DNA of 9,527 nt, from NCBI GenBank assembly GCA_043775075.1, contig JAYVSS010000420.1, forward strand, positions 1 through 9,527, written 5' to 3'. The notes under the pieces were generated by a model. The model did not search any database. It was given only the letters and a program-made list of their open reading frames with translations, and was not told where the DNA came from. Numbering within the stretch: position 1 is the first letter of the stretch; every line of letters begins with the position of its first letter. The position numbers and the translations under genes were made by a program. Below are positions 1-6,680 of this stretch, one piece after another. The DNA comes from JANLQX01 sp043775075 (lineage in GTDB: Bacteria > Actinomycetota > Acidimicrobiia > Acidimicrobiales > JANYDT01).

Positions 1-139
1 ACCGGTTGGCTTCGATGTTCTTGGCGCTGCCCGCCATACGACCGGCCTGGAGCAATCGCCGCATCACGTCATCGGGGATCACTTGATCTGTGTACATACG
101 GAGGTCGCGCTTGGCAATGATGGCTTCATAAGGGGTCAC
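1..139 (-). CDS. Nitroreductase-family protein, N-terminal part (runs off left edge)
   Basis: This is the first 46 codons of a minus-strand gene that continues beyond the window. The start chosen is GTG at 139-137, with GGAG just upstream; an in-frame GTG-GTG pair lies eight or nine codons further out, and the frame is closed by a TAG upstream of that. The translation begins VTPYEAIIAKRDLRMY, and later has LLQAGRMAGSAKNIEANR. This matches the usual nitroreductase N-terminus: an 'AI..RR.vR.y' phosphate-binding segment, a short 'vP.d.l..ll.AG' helix and an 'A.SakN.qp.R' FMN-contacting segment. The family consists of cytoplasmic, usually homodimeric FMN flavoproteins that reduce nitro compounds, quinones or related substrates with NAD(P)H. 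The substrate here cannot be predicted. It is transcribed away from the exported BNR-repeat gene at 494, so the two are divergent. Confidence 0.72.
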   Translation of the reverse strand, partial: MTPYEAIIAKRDLRMYTDQVIPDDVMRRLLQAGRMAGSAKNIEANR

Positions 140-493
140 AGGACTCCACTCTTTCACCACACAGAGCCCTGACTCGGTGGTGCACGTCTTGGCCGTTTTG
201 TGGGGACCGGGGTGTTCGGCAGCTACCAAAACTTCATGATCACGGACAGCATGGTCCTAGAGCCCGGGTGACGGAGATCCAGGTCGCCTGCGTGGATGCC
301 GGGCGATGGATCGGCAGCGGCCACTTCGACATCGACACTGGCCTGGGCCCGCAAGGGCTGATTTACGCAGACCAACGCCTTGTGACCGTCTCGGTCGAGT
401 GGGATGAATTCCTGCTCAGAACTGAATCTGGCCGTCAAGGGCCAGGGCGTCTGTGGTAAATATCGTTCTCTTGTAACGACCGGAGGGAACGGC
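140..493. other. Gene-poor divergent intergenic region
   Basis: This 354-bp gap separates the minus-strand nitroreductase from the plus-strand BNR-repeat gene, so promoters for both should lie here. I see no convincing gene. A 63-codon plus-strand frame from GTG 268 to 459 and a minus-strand frame at 223-576 are both open, but neither has a recognisable motif or a good ribosome site. Immediately before the BNR gene, TATCGT at 461-466 fits the TANNNT -10 pattern, 28 bases before the start codon, but no good -35 is visible. It is therefore not listed as a promoter. Confidence 0.5.
482..487 (+). promoter_or_regulatory. Ribosome binding site that fixes the start of the BNR-repeat gene
   Basis: GGAGGG lies six bases before ATG 494. 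This argues for the 494 start over the upstream in-frame ATG at 404, which has no such site. Using 494 also places the positively charged signal-peptide N-terminus (MKARQK) at the true protein start. Confidence 0.75.
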
Positions 494-3286
494 ATGAAAG
501 CACGACAGAAGGTGGCGGGCGCGGCAGCGCTTGCTGCAACACTGGCATTGGGCATGGCTGGGCCGGGTGCTATCAACGAATGGCGGGCCGAGCGGGCGTT
601 TGCCGAGAAAGCGGACTGGGCGAAAGAAAACTTGGGCGGGGGCGGCTACGCAGCCGTCATGAAGGGCGGCGACCCTGATGCCGGTAGCCAGGCAGACAAA
701 CCGAGCGCCAGTGGCGAAGGCGATCGTCTCAGTGGACTTGCCGATGAGCAGGCGGCGCTTCGTGCGTATCCGGCCGACAACGTGAGCGCTGATCAGATCG
801 ATGGCGCGGCACGCGCCTTCGAGTCGATCAAGATTCGCGGCAACTCCGGCAGTAAGAAGGGGGCGCTGCTCTGGAACGCTATTGGGCCCACAGTGGCCCA
901 ACAACCCGCCGTCCTGAACTTCACCGGCAAGGACTTCGTCACGGCCGGTCGGGTCACTGCGCTTGTCGTGGACCGCAATTGCAACCAGGGCCGCTGTCGG
1001 CTGTGGATGGGCGCGGCGGGCGGTGGTGTCTGGATCACCGACCATGCACTGCACACCAACAATCCCGGCTGGAAGTTCTCGTCGGCAGGTCTGCAGTCGA
1101 ACGCAATCGGGTCGTTGGCCCAGGACCCTAACGATGCGTCGGGTAACACGCTGTACGCCGGTACAGGTGAGGCGAACGCCTCAGGCGATTCGGAAGCCGG
1201 CGTCGGCCTGTACAAGTCCACCGATGGCGGCCAGACGTGGGCGCAACTGCCGGCGAGCTTGGCCGTCACGAAGGCCCGTGCCATCTCGGCCGTTGTCGTC
1301 GACCCGACGAATCCGTCAGTGCTTTACATCGGTACTGCCCGCGCCGTTCGTGGCATCGCCTCCTCTGGTGGCGCCACCAGCACCACCGGTAGCCCATTGC
1401 CCGACTTCGGGGTATATCGCTCCGCCGACGGTGGCGCCAGTTGGACGCTGATCTGGAACGCAGCCACAGCAGGATCGATAAGGGGGGTCACCGACCTCGC
1501 GTTGGATCCACGGGATCCCACGACGGTGTACGCCAGCGCGTACCAATTGGGCATCTGGCGCTCCCAGGCCGCAGCGTCGTTTAAAAAGGTCTTCACGGGT
1601 TCCTTGCCGGCGGCCAGCACCGATCGCACCCAGTTCGCCGTCACGGTGAAGAACAACAAGACGCGCATCTACGCCACGAATGGCAATCAAAAGATCACTC
1701 CAGCGGGGCTCTTCCGGACAGACGATGCTTCGCTCCTCGCGGATAACAGCGCCAACTCGGCGTTGTGGATCTCGTTGAGCTCAATTAACCTGGCTGATCC
1801 ACGCTTCCCGACTGGCAACTTCTGCACGGGACAGTGCTGGTACGACCAGGACGTGGCGACCCCGGCCGGAGCACCTGACACCGTGTACGTCATCGGCTCC
1901 TACCAGTACGACGACCTCGGTTACCCCATTGGTAACGCCAGGGCCGTGCTTCGGTCCACCACGGCCGGCGACGCTGACGCCTCGGGACGTACGTTCACCG
2001 ACATGACGGTGGATGCCCAGGGCAACAGCATCCACCCCGACCAGCACGCCATTGTGTTCAATCCCCAGAACCCGGACATCTTCTGGGAAGGCTCCGACGG
2101 CGGTGTGGTGCGGTCCAGCGGCGACTTCTCGGACGTGTCTGCCCAATGCGCGACGCGGCCGCTGGATGTTGTGGGCAAGGCGGCGTGCTCCCGCATGCTC
2201 TCGGCCGTGCCCACTAACCTTTACAGCCTCAACGAGGGCCTCACCACACTGCAGTTCCAGTCGATCTCCGTGAATCCCAACAACCCCACCGGGGAACTGA
2301 TGGGCGGCACGCAGGACAATGGGACATGGCTGTACTCCGGTTCGTCCAAGAACTGGGTGCAGTCCATCTACGGCGATGGTGGCCAGTCCGGCTTCGATGC
2401 GGTGAACCCGACCGTCCGGTTCAACACGTTCTTCAACCAGGCAACCGACACCAACTTCCGGGGCGGTGATCCGACCAAGTGGGTGATCACTTCCGCCCCG
2501 TTGTACAAGGGTGGCGAGACCGCGCTGTTCTACATGCCGATCATTGCTGACCCGGTGGTCGGTGGTTCGATGTTCGCCGGGCTCAGGTCCGTCTGGCGCA
2601 CCAAGGACAACGGTGGCGACCAGGCCTATCTGGAAGCGAACTGCTCCGAGTTCACCACCGCGGCCGACCAGGCTGGCTGTGGTGATTGGGTGAAGTTGGG
2701 GGTCAGCCCGCTGACGGCCGTTGCACCGGGGACCAGGTCCGGCGGAAACGTCGGTGCGGTCGAACGAGCTCCAGGAGACACGAGCACGCTGTGGGCGGCC
2801 ACCACCACCGGTCGGGTGTTCATCTCCCGGAACGCAGCGGCCGAACCGGCCAGCGCTGTGACGTTCGCCCGGATCGACGTGACAGCAAGTCCGAACCGTT
2901 TCGTGACGGGCATCGCCATCGATCCGGCGGATGCCAACCACGCATTCGTGTCGTTCAGTGGGTACACCGCAGCCACGCCTTCCACTCCCGGCCACGTGTT
3001 CGACGTGCGGGTGAATCCGTCCACGAACGCTGCCACATGGACCAACATCAGCGGCAACCTGCTGGACCTGCCGATCACCGACGTTGCCTATGACAACGTC
3101 ACCGGTGACCTGTATGCGTCGTCGGACTTCGGCGTGCTTCGCCTGCCAAAGGGAGTTGCATCGTGGGAGGTGGCGGGGACCGGCCTGCCGATCGTCGAAA
3201 CCCCGGGGCTAACGATCGTCCCCGGAACTCGCCGGCTGTACGCCGCGACCCACGGGATGGGTGCGTTCTTCATGAACCTTCCATAA
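494..3286 (+). CDS. Exported BNR/Asp-box repeat protein (sortilin/VPS10-like beta-propeller)
   Basis: This is a 930-residue protein starting at ATG 494 behind GGAGGG. Residues 1-26 (or to 37) look like a signal peptide: MKARQK, then an Ala/Leu-rich core, with possible cleavage after PGA or AFA. The mature part is rich in beta-propeller signatures. There are two canonical Asp-boxes (S-x-D-x-G-x-x-W): STDGGQTW at 242-249 and SADGGASW at 310-317. A degenerate one lies near 702 (RTKDNGGD). Several 'DP.nP..vy.G' strands are present, for example VDPTNP at 269. The family-typical stretch with DQHAIVFNP and SDGG lies at 516-537, and the C-terminus has LYAATHGMGAFF. Such proteins are secreted or surface propellers, often labelled glycosyl hydrolase or sialidase-like. 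I see no sialidase RIP motif or other catalytic signature, so an enzymatic role is unproven; binding of glycans or proteins is equally possible. Six or more Cys are present. It stands alone in its transcription unit or is followed by the small exported protein at 3376. The frame is intact. Confidence 0.85.
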   Translation: MKARQKVAGAAALAATLALGMAGPGAINEWRAERAFAEKADWAKENLGGGGYAAVMKGGDPDAGSQADKPSASGEGDRLSGLADEQAALRAYPADNVSADQIDGAARAFESIKIRGNSGSKKGALLWNAIGPTVAQQPAVLNFTGKDFVTAGRVTALVVDRNCNQGRCRLWMGAAGGGVWITDHALHTNNPGWKFSSAGLQSNAIGSLAQDPNDASGNTLYAGTGEANASGDSEAGVGLYKSTDGGQTWAQLPASLAVTKARAISAVVVDPTNPSVLYIGTARAVRGIASSGGATSTTGSPLPDFGVYRSADGGASWTLIWNAATAGSIRGVTDLALDPRDPTTVYASAYQLGIWRSQAAASFKKVFTGSLPAASTDRTQFAVTVKNNKTRIYATNGNQKITPAGLFRTDDASLLADNSANSALWISLSSINLADPRFPTGNFCTGQCWYDQDVATPAGAPDTVYVIGSYQYDDLGYPIGNARAVLRSTTAGDADASGRTFTDMTVDAQGNSIHPDQHAIVFNPQNPDIFWEGSDGGVVRSSGDFSDVSAQCATRPLDVVGKAACSRMLSAVPTNLYSLNEGLTTLQFQSISVNPNNPTGELMGGTQDNGTWLYSGSSKNWVQSIYGDGGQSGFDAVNPTVRFNTFFNQATDTNFRGGDPTKWVITSAPLYKGGETALFYMPIIADPVVGGSMFAGLRSVWRTKDNGGDQAYLEANCSEFTTAADQAGCGDWVKLGVSPLTAVAPGTRSGGNVGAVERAPGDTSTLWAATTTGRVFISRNAAAEPASAVTFARIDVTASPNRFVTGIAIDPADANHAFVSFSGYTAATPSTPGHVFDVRVNPSTNAATWTNISGNLLDLPITDVAYDNVTGDLYASSDFGVLRLPKGVASWEVAGTGLPIVETPGLTIVPGTRRLYAATHGMGAFFMNLP

Positions 3287-3313
3287 CCGCCCACCCGGAG
3301 ACGACTTGTTTTA

Positions 3314-3351
3314 GCTACATGCCCCGGGGGTACCGGGGGCATGTAGCGTTT
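3314..3351 (+). terminator. GC-rich hairpin after the BNR-repeat gene
   Basis: Perfect 12-bp arms GCTACATGCCCC (3314-3325) and GGGGCATGTAGC (3336-3347) flank a 10-base loop that contains the GGTACC palindrome. The hairpin begins 27 bases after the TAA of the BNR gene. Only GTTT follows it rather than a long T tract, so intrinsic termination may be partial. It lies 28 bases before the next start codon, leaving almost no room for a separate promoter. It could therefore act as an attenuating or mRNA-stabilising stem between two co-transcribed genes. Confidence 0.7.
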
Positions 3352-3375
3352 CCAGCGAGCGCAAGGAGCGGCAAC

Positions 3376-3870
3376 ATGACGAGGCAGCCGATACTGAGGT
3401 TCGTCCTGTCGGTCATGGCAATTGGGGCGGTGCTGTCATCAGCGCCGCTGCGGTCGGTGTCGGCGGTCAAGAAGCCCATGCACTGCCCGTCGTCGTCGGC
3501 GAAACACCGAGTGTGCGTGCGCATACAGACCACGTCGACTCGGCTCAGATCGGTAACCGGGGTGCGCCCCACTGCCGTCACGCGATTGCCCGTCTCACCG
3601 GTCTCTGCGTCGACACCGGTCTCGTCAACATCGCCTCCAACCGCCGCAACGAGGGAGGGTCTACCGTCATCGGCGTTACCCGAATCGGCGTCGACGGCTG
3701 GCCGGTCGCCAGCCGTGAGCGCTCCCTCGGTTTCAGTTCCATCGGGATCGTCTGTACCGGGTCCGAAGACCACCAAGCTGCCCCCAGCACCTCCCGCCAC
3801 TCCTGCTTCGACACCGCCTTCTACGACCACCGTGCGATGCCTGTGCGGGGCCGAACCCGGTCCGCTCTGA
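3376..3870 (+). CDS. Small exported Ser/Thr/Pro-rich protein, function unknown
   Basis: This is a 164-residue product starting at ATG 3376, with AAGGAG (3363-3368) seven bases upstream. The same frame is open further upstream, inside the end of the BNR gene, but the ribosome site and signal peptide fix this start. Residues 1-30 look like a signal peptide: MTRQPILRF, a hydrophobic core LSVMAIGAVL, and a likely cut after SVSA. The rest is low-complexity, dominated by Ser, Thr, Pro, Ala and Val, and resembles an extended linker or cell-wall stalk. Two Cys occur near the mature N-terminus (HCPSS, RVCVR) and two at the end (RCLCGAEPGPL), suggesting disulfides. I recognise no domain. It directly follows the exported propeller gene and may be co-transcribed with it. 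GC preference at third positions is clear in the first third and weaker in the repetitive part. Other frames are also open over 3513-3902, so the gene call is moderate. Confidence 0.55.
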   Translation: MTRQPILRFVLSVMAIGAVLSSAPLRSVSAVKKPMHCPSSSAKHRVCVRIQTTSTRLRSVTGVRPTAVTRLPVSPVSASTPVSSTSPPTAATREGLPSSALPESASTAGRSPAVSAPSVSVPSGSSVPGPKTTKLPPAPPATPASTPPSTTTVRCLCGAEPGPL

Positions 3871-3895
3871 GACGGCTGTTGACGTCGATCTGGTC

Positions 3896-4112
3896 GGCAT
3901 GATCGGGTTATTGACGTCGCGGCCGCGTGCGAGTTTCACGACCATGCCGAAGCCCTGCAGTCGACGATGCCGAGGAACTGGCCGGAGACAAGGGCAGATC
4001 GGCCGCCCATGATGATTCCTTCCTCGATGCCATCGTCGTGTTGGCGGAGTTCGTCGATGAGTTCCCACAACGGCGACTCGGCTGGTTTCGGGGTTCTGGT
4101 CGAACTGCTCAT
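3896..4112 (-). pseudogene. TfoX-N-like gene broken by a single-base frameshift
   Basis: The reading frame starts at ATG 4112, which overlaps the TGA of the SRPBCC gene as ATGA. It runs 58 codons to a stop at 3936. The translation has ELRQHDDGIEEGIIMGGRSA followed by SGQFLGIVDC. This resembles the TfoX/Sxy N-terminal-like small proteins of actinobacteria (pattern 'eeG.imGGr.arv...FlalvD.kG.glvVKLpr.Rv..L'). After LGIVDC the expected continuation, GFGMVVKLARGRD, is present in the adjacent frame. Loss of one base near 3957-3960 accounts for the shift. Downstream of about 3896 the similarity fades, so the C-terminus is missing as well. The family has no firmly established biochemical function outside competence-regulating TfoX itself. 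Its tight coupling to an SRPBCC gene suggests it once belonged to the same operon. A sequencing error could explain the shift, but not the missing tail. Confidence 0.62.
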
Positions 4113-4594
4113 TTTCTGAGGTCGGCGACTCGCTCTTCCAGCTTGGCGATGGCCATCGCCCATCCCTGGCCGCCCGGGGAGTCGGCGGGTATGCCGATAT
4201 GCGTCATCACCATGTTGGTGCGGTTGCCGAGGTCCTCGAGTTCGACCACGATCGACGTCTCCAGGTGCGCTCCTGGTGGCATGCCCATCTGCTCGGAGGT
4301 CATGGGCCTGCCGTCGGTGTCGGCCATTGACTCGGTGTACACGAGTCGGGTTTTCGGGTCAACCTCGCGGTATTCGCCAACGAAGAACATCTCCATAGGA
4401 CCGCGCGGCGTGTCCATGGCCATGGCGATGTGACGTCGACCCCCGACGCGGACGTCCATGTCTGCCCGGGGAATCTTGGCGCCTCTCGGGCCGTACCAGT
4501 TGGCGAAGTGTTCGGGTTCTGTCCACATTGCCCAGATGAGGTCGATCGGGGCGTTGAAGGTGCGTTCGATCTGCACGTCGTTGGTTGCGGTCAT
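4109..4594 (-). CDS. SRPBCC/AHSA1-like (START-fold) protein
   Basis: This is a complete 161-residue protein. Its N-terminus has the family's characteristic strand-helix opening: IERTFNAPIDLIWAMWTEP, followed by HFANWYGP (to residue 36). Next come a polar sheet region with GEYREVDPKTRLVYTES (73-89) and a C-terminal amphipathic helix, GWAMAIAKLEERVADL (144-159). This is the layout of AHSA1-type SRPBCC proteins, cytoplasmic helix-grip folds with a hydrophobic cavity. Their ligands are mostly unknown, and the Hsp90-activator name is inherited from eukaryotic relatives. ATG 4594 overlaps the stop of the upstream ORF as ATGA, and its own TGA overlaps the downstream TfoX-like start as ATGA, so translational coupling on both sides is likely. 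There is no strong ribosome site of its own. In actinobacteria such genes commonly follow an ArsR-type repressor, and here only the tail of one seems to remain upstream. Confidence 0.88.
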   Translation of the reverse strand: MTATNDVQIERTFNAPIDLIWAMWTEPEHFANWYGPRGAKIPRADMDVRVGGRRHIAMAMDTPRGPMEMFFVGEYREVDPKTRLVYTESMADTDGRPMTSEQMGMPPGAHLETSIVVELEDLGNRTNMVMTHIGIPADSPGGQGWAMAIAKLEERVADLRK

Positions 4595-4917
4595 CGGTTG
4601 TCTCGCTTCTTGGTGGGTTGGGTGGTTTGCAGCTTTTGGACGTACTCGTCAGCGGCGCATCCGATGTCGAAGGAGCGTTCCAGAAGGCGGGGGACCGCGG
4701 CGACCTCATCGGACTTGGAGTTGAGCATCGTGGCATAGGCGGTGCCTAGGCCACGGGCGCGGAGCGCAAGGTTGAAACTCCACGCGGCCTGAATGCCACT
4801 GTCAATAACGGCAAGCGCGTTGACGAGCTCGGCTAGGGCAGTATCTTTGGCCGCCTGGTCAGCTTTCCGCCGGACTGGCGGCATCGAATGGGCATCAGGC
4901 GGGCGTTGCAGCGGCAC
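4591..4917 (-). pseudogene. Chimeric fossil ORF: nitroreductase-like fragment fused to ArsR-like tail
   Basis: This is a 108-codon open frame (GTG 4917 to TGA 4591). It reads as two unrelated remnants. Residues 39-75 contain GIQAAWSFNLALRARGLGT, then YATMLNSKSDEVAAV. This matches the central 'a.wsf.LAlRArGLGT..tt......evaellgiP' helix-strand of nitroreductases. Residues 76-108 contain LLERSFDIGCAADEYVQKLQ. This resembles the C-terminus of ArsR-type repressors (usually '..FWe.sFDrLaeYv.eLq'). The expected Phe-Trp pair is encoded one frame over at 4680-4688 (GCC TTC TGG), which points to a lost base. The 3' end overlaps the SRPBCC start as ATGA, exactly as expected for an ArsR-SRPBCC operon. 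I therefore infer that a deletion removed the DNA-binding part of the repressor and joined the rest to a foreign fragment. No winged helix-turn-helix remains. The ORF might still be translated and so still couple SRPBCC translation. Confidence 0.5.
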
Positions 4918-4918
4918 T

Positions 4919-4935
4919 TGAAACCACGGGTTTCA
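4919..4935. repeat. Perfect 7-bp inverted repeat with 3-base loop
   Basis: TGAAACC and GGTTTCA are separated by ACG. The dyad lies immediately upstream of the GTG of the chimeric ORF. No T tract follows on either strand, so it is not a typical terminator. It could be an operator half for the lost repressor or chance. Confidence 0.4.
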
Positions 4936-5363
4936 GCCACGTTGACACACCGCGCTCACCGTCGAGTTCCTGCACCTTTTGACGGAGTGACTCGTAGGTT
5001 CGTGGTCCGATCCCTCACCCGATGACGAGACATCGCCGGGTCCCGCCTTGACGCCGCCGACCTCGCCTTGCCCGCCTCGACGAGCTGCTTGATCGCCGAA
5101 ATCGGCGAGCTGAGCTCGGCCATTGTGGCACTGTGAGTGGTCGACTCGATCGTCCCGTGTCGCGTCCCCTCTGTCAGTGTTCGGATGAGGTTTGTGCCAC
5201 TCGACCAGGTGCAGCGATGCGGGCCGGTCTTGAGCCGTTGCAGGAAGTGACCGGTTGCGCGGGTCGATTTAGTTGACGTTCGTCCCCGAACGGCGCGGCG
5301 ATACGGCAATAGCCGAGCTAGGCATGGGCCAGAAGGTCAACCCACATTCGGAGGTAGTGGCCA

Positions 5364-5390
5364 GAAAAATCTTGTGGCCCGGCCGGCGGG
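5364..5390 (-). terminator. Possible weak terminator of the glycosyltransferase gene
   Basis: Reading the minus strand past the stop of the glycosyltransferase, a short GC stem (CCCG/CGGG around CCGGC, 5390-5378) is followed seven bases later by ATTTTT (5370-5365). The stem is only four base pairs and the spacing to the T run is long, so this is a weak call. Confidence 0.28.
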
Positions 5391-5405
5391 AGTTGGGGTG
5401 GCGGT

Positions 5406-6560
5406 TCAGGTGAATGATTCGAGTAGTGCGGCGACGTCGTGGGGTGATGGCATGGAGGCGATTTGGTCGGCCACGATGCGGGTGTTTCGCCGGTATTCGG
5501 GTTCGTTGAGGAGTTGGCTGACGGCGTCGGCGATGCTCGCTGGGCTGGCCTCGTGGGGTTTCACGGCGATCCCGGCACTTGCTTTGGCGACCGCTACCGC
5601 ATTGCCGAATTGGTCGGCGGCTTGGGGCATGCAGAGCTGTGGGATGCCGTGACTGAGGGAGGCGAGGACGGTTCCTGATCCGGCGTGGGAGGCAACGACA
5701 TCAGAGACCGGCAGGAGCAGCGTCTGGGGGATGTAACGCTCGACGACAACGTTGGGGGGCTGAGCCCCGAATCCGGCCGGGTCACCGTCGGGGCCGACGG
5801 TGACGATCAGTCTCACGTCGAGGTCGCGGATACCGGCGAGTGCGGCGCGAAAGGTGTCGTTGTCATTAAAGACCGTGCCGAAGGTGAGGTATACGAGCGG
5901 CAGGTCCATATCGCCAGCAAGTTCGGGTGGGAGCGATTCGCCGGCGACGGCATCGAAGGGGACGGGTCGAAGCAACTGTCGACGGCCGACGTGATCGCCG
6001 CCGGGGGGTTGCAGTGCCGGCGGGTAAATGTCGAGGTACAGATGGTCGTAGCTTCCTCCGTAGGGTCGCGGTTCGAGGCCTACCTCGGCCCACAGCGACG
6101 CCACCTCCACAGCGGCGGCCGCAACTCTCGATTCGGGGATGAGGGCGCCGTAGGCGTGGGTGATGTGGGGTATGCCGATGGCGGCGGCGGCGATCGGGCC
6201 GGCGAGTTCGGCAGCGTCATGCACGATTATGGCTGGTCGCCATTGCCGGGTCAGTGGGAGGAGATCAGCCAGCCGCGGCGGTGTGCTCACCGCACCAAAC
6301 ATCTTGGGGAACATATGGGCGGGTAGTTCCTCGCCGGGTAGGTCCTTGGCTTCAGGATAACGTCGCCAATACTCGGCTCGTTGTTGGCGGGCGCTGAGCC
6401 CGACGGGCACCGCCGTGATTCCAGCCTGTTCGACGCGACCGCACGCGTCGGGGCCGGTAGCCCAGCGAACGTCGTGGCCTCGTTCGTGAAGTGCCCGGGC
6501 GAGGGGGACCATTGGATGGACATGGCCCAGGGCGGAAGGAGAGGAGAACAACACTCGCAT
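5406..6560 (-). CDS. MGT/YjiC-like GT-B glycosyltransferase (GT1 family)
   Basis: This is a 384-residue intact protein starting at ATG 6560, with GGTGGG-type purines just upstream. The N-terminal Rossmann domain opens with MRVLFSSPSALGHVHPMVPL, the 'GH..P...LA..L..RGH.V' signature of acceptor-binding domains in the GT1 superfamily. The C-terminal nucleotide-sugar domain has VYLTFGTVF (223-231), then VERYIPQTLLLPVSDVVASH. Next comes the donor-binding block HAGSGTVLASLSHGIPQL (292-309) and ADQFGNA (315-321), with His292 in the conserved position. The closest named groups are macrolide glycosyltransferases and YjiC-like UDP-sugar:aglycone transferases, which act on small hydrophobic acceptors in the cytoplasm. 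The actual sugar and acceptor are unknown. No biosynthetic partners adjoin it; its neighbours are debris on one side and an integrase relic on the other. It may therefore be a stand-alone detoxifying or natural-product tailoring enzyme, possibly acquired by transfer. Confidence 0.88.
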   Translation of the reverse strand: MRVLFSSPSALGHVHPMVPLARALHERGHDVRWATGPDACGRVEQAGITAVPVGLSARQQRAEYWRRYPEAKDLPGEELPAHMFPKMFGAVSTPPRLADLLPLTRQWRPAIIVHDAAELAGPIAAAAIGIPHITHAYGALIPESRVAAAAVEVASLWAEVGLEPRPYGGSYDHLYLDIYPPALQPPGGDHVGRRQLLRPVPFDAVAGESLPPELAGDMDLPLVYLTFGTVFNDNDTFRAALAGIRDLDVRLIVTVGPDGDPAGFGAQPPNVVVERYIPQTLLLPVSDVVASHAGSGTVLASLSHGIPQLCMPQAADQFGNAVAVAKASAGIAVKPHEASPASIADAVSQLLNEPEYRRNTRIVADQIASMPSPHDVAALLESFT

Positions 6561-6599
6561 TCGCCCACCATAACCATCCGGGCGAACGATCGTATGGTG
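6560..6599 (-). promoter_or_regulatory. Interlocked dyads in the glycosyltransferase leader
   Basis: Three inverted repeats overlap here: TTCGCCC/GGGCGAA (6560-6566 and 6580-6586), CACCATA/TATGGTG (6566-6572 and 6593-6599) and the palindrome ACGATCGT (6586-6593). In the glycosyltransferase mRNA the first pair would form a stem in which GGGCGA, directly before the start codon, and the A of the ATG are base-paired. This could hide the ribosome site. The other dyads could be an operator. This is inference from symmetry only. Confidence 0.38.
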
Positions 6600-6680
6600 A
6601 CCTGTAAATGAACCGCGAGCGCGTCGCCTCGCTGAAGGATGTCGCGTCGCCGAGGGGGTTTGGGTCCAAAAGGGGCACTC

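Larger units (their letters stand above)
4918..5405. other. Gene-poor stretch with coding debris
   Basis: No convincing gene is present in these 488 bases. A minus-strand frame at 5309-4956 is open but has low-complexity, Arg/Ser/Thr-rich content typical of an off-frame reading. In another minus-strand frame a short segment near 5010-4950 reads GIGPRTYESLRQKVQELDGE. It looks like a genuine protein fragment but has stops on both sides, and I cannot assign it to a family. The stretch also contains the short hairpin at 4919-4935 and the possible terminator of the glycosyltransferase gene. Confidence 0.45.

Noticed and set aside
268..459. A 63-codon plus-strand ORF in the left intergenic region
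   Set aside because: No ribosome site, no recognisable motif and a competing minus-strand open frame over the same bases.
1781..2995. A 404-codon minus-strand open frame opposite the BNR-repeat gene
   Set aside because: It lies entirely antisense to a clearly coding gene with Asp-boxes. Its composition (His/Arg/Gly/Val-rich, no motif) is typical of an antisense shadow in high-GC DNA.
3513..3902. Alternative plus-strand frame over the small exported protein
   Set aside because: It reads somewhat like a normal protein, but it has no ribosome site or signal. The 3376 frame has both a good AAGGAG and a signal peptide.
3879..3920. Direct repeat TTGACGTCG (two copies about 33 bases apart), considered as an insertion target duplication
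   Set aside because: No transposase or terminal inverted repeats lie between the copies, and a 9-base match in this GC-rich debris may be chance.
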